The position numbers and the translations under genes are program-made. The notes below the pieces were generated by a model. The model saw only the letters and a program-made list of their open reading frames with translations, was not told where the DNA came from and did not search any database. Shown here one piece after another: positions 61,471 to 61,842 of a stretch of 61,842 bases of DNA. This DNA is from Treponema sp. (lineage in GTDB: Bacteria; Spirochaetota; Spirochaetia; Treponematales; Treponemataceae). Each line of letters begins with the position of its first letter. The first letter of the stretch is position 1. Location: NCBI GenBank assembly GCA_024402695.1, contig JAKSTG010000016.1, forward strand, positions 1 through 61,842, in the 5' to 3' direction.

Positions 61471-61578
61471 CGTTGCCGTCGAACAGCTTGCTGTCGATGG
61501 TTCGAAAGAAATAATAAAACAAGGGTTAAAACAAAAAAGCTTCAGATTTCTCTGAAGCTTTCGTGAGCTATGATGGAC
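61471..61578 (+). repeat. 108-bp direct repeat, copy 1 (tRNA-Lys 3' end and terminator)
   Basis: Identical, as read by eye, to 61657-61764. It holds an 11-bp perfect hairpin (61536-61546 with 61551-61561), a copy of the last 15 bases of tRNA-Lys (T-stem half, acceptor and discriminator), and an inverted 16-base tRNA-Lys fragment (61490-61505). Confidence 0.9.
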
Positions 61579-61656
61579 GAGAACCTAGCAAGCGACGGCT
61601 TTAGCCGGCAAAATGCTCGAGGAGCATTTTGAGCGCGCTTCGGCAACGCGCCCCTG
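61579..61656. other. 78-bp GC-rich spacer with hairpins between the repeats
   Basis: Between the two repeat copies lie AAAATGCTC/GAGCATTTT (61610-61618 with 61622-61630, loop GAG), a GCCGGC-type stem near 61594-61609, and a GCGCG/CGCGC stem near 61633-61651. No gene is seen. Confidence 0.7.
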
Positions 61657-61764
61657 CGTTGCCGTCGAACAGCTTGCTGTCGATGGTTCGAAAGAAATAA
61701 TAAAACAAGGGTTAAAACAAAAAAGCTTCAGATTTCTCTGAAGCTTTCGTGAGCTATGATGGAC
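61657..61764 (+). repeat. 108-bp direct repeat, copy 2 (joined to the intact tRNA-Lys)
   Basis: The second copy, 186 bp after the first. Its last 15 bases are the true 3' end of tRNA-Lys, and its hairpin is the tRNA terminator. Confidence 0.9.
61722..61747 (-). terminator. Rho-independent terminator of tRNA-Lys
   Basis: On the minus strand an 11-bp perfect stem (61737-61747 with 61722-61732) around a GAAA loop is followed by a T-run. It lies just after the tRNA. Confidence 0.9.
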
Positions 61765-61822
61765 TCGAACCATCGACAGCCGCCTTAAAAGGGCGGTGCT
61801 CTACCACCTGAGCTAATAGCCC
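61750..61822 (-). tRNA. tRNA-Lys (anticodon TTT)
   Basis: Seventy-three bases on the minus strand fold as a cloverleaf. The acceptor is GGGCTAT with ATAGCTC, the D stem GCTC/GAGC, and the anticodon stem CCGCC/GGCGG around CTTTTAA (anticodon TTT). The T stem is GATGG/CCATC with loop TTCGAGT. The discriminator is A and CCA is not encoded. Confidence 0.96.
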
Positions 61823-61842
61823 AACTCATTCATCGCTTAAGC

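Noticed and set aside
61556..61578. A second complete tRNA-Lys in the first repeat copy
   Set aside because: Only the last 15 bases match; the D arm and the anticodon arm are missing.
1..61842. CRISPR array
   Set aside because: No set of three or more regularly spaced identical repeats with unique spacers was found, and no cas gene is present.

Overview
The window reads as chromosomal DNA of a spirochete, most likely a saccharolytic, host-associated Treponema (gut, rumen or oral). The evidence is a FlaA flagellar-sheath protein, a tamB-bamA-skp-mutS run, a short PUR-domain nucleic-acid-binding protein, many lipoproteins with spirochete-style lipoboxes, and two plant-polysaccharide glycoside hydrolases. 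I could not search databases, so the genus is an inference from gene content. By eye the base composition is moderately AT-rich. It is GC-richer in the 8.5-11.2 kb glycosidase and clearly AT-richer at 53.4-57.2 kb.

Layout. 0-5.3 kb: the right end of an IS3-like insertion sequence at the very edge, a secreted carbohydrate-binding-like protein, a CYTH/DUF975/SppA operon, and a CsgG/DUF4810-like/DUF799 envelope operon. 5.4-8.4 kb (minus strand): ndk-gpsA-ffh. 8.5-15.4 kb: a secreted glycosidase, lysC, dapB, a tocopherol-cyclase-like protein (minus) and rpe. 15.4-23.6 kb: TPR and lipoprotein genes behind rpe, then recA, folK, scpA, scpB, a pseudouridine synthase and folP. 23.6-25.3 kb: a SulP transporter, followed by a 514-bp gene-free stretch filled by two large palindromic elements. 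25.9-31.6 kb: ATP-grasp enzyme, amidase, GerMN protein, flaA, and a (p)ppGpp synthetase-TPR fusion. 31.6-37.2 kb: tRNA-Glu, a DinG-type helicase, a phosphoribosyltransferase, a secreted beta-rich protein and rnhB. 37.3-40.8 kb (minus): PUR protein, cysteine desulfurase, aroB and a small exported protein. 40.9-50.9 kb: tamB-bamA-skp-mutS. 50.9-61.8 kb: an M28-like peptidase (minus), a GH43 glycosidase, a large lipoprotein gene interrupted by an in-frame amber codon, secA (minus), a lipoprotein, and tRNA-Lys (minus) with a duplicated 3' flank.

How it fits together. Most genes are housekeeping: protein export (ffh, secA), outer-membrane biogenesis (bamA, tamB, skp), lysine and aromatic biosynthesis (lysC, dapB, aroB), folate synthesis (folK, folP), chromosome segregation (scpA, scpB) and repair (recA, mutS, dinG). 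The accessory part is envelope lipoproteins and carbohydrate enzymes.

The most unusual signals are four. First, about a dozen transcription-unit heads have a TATAAT-like -10 box only 6-9 nt before the start codon and no Shine-Dalgarno, which implies widespread leaderless mRNAs. Second, a 262-bp nested palindrome at 25534-25795 looks like a structured RNA or a MITE-like element. Third, 108 bp including the tRNA-Lys 3' end is duplicated. Fourth, the lipoprotein gene at 53.4-57.2 kb has an in-frame TAG and a hairpin that would cover its ribosome-binding site.
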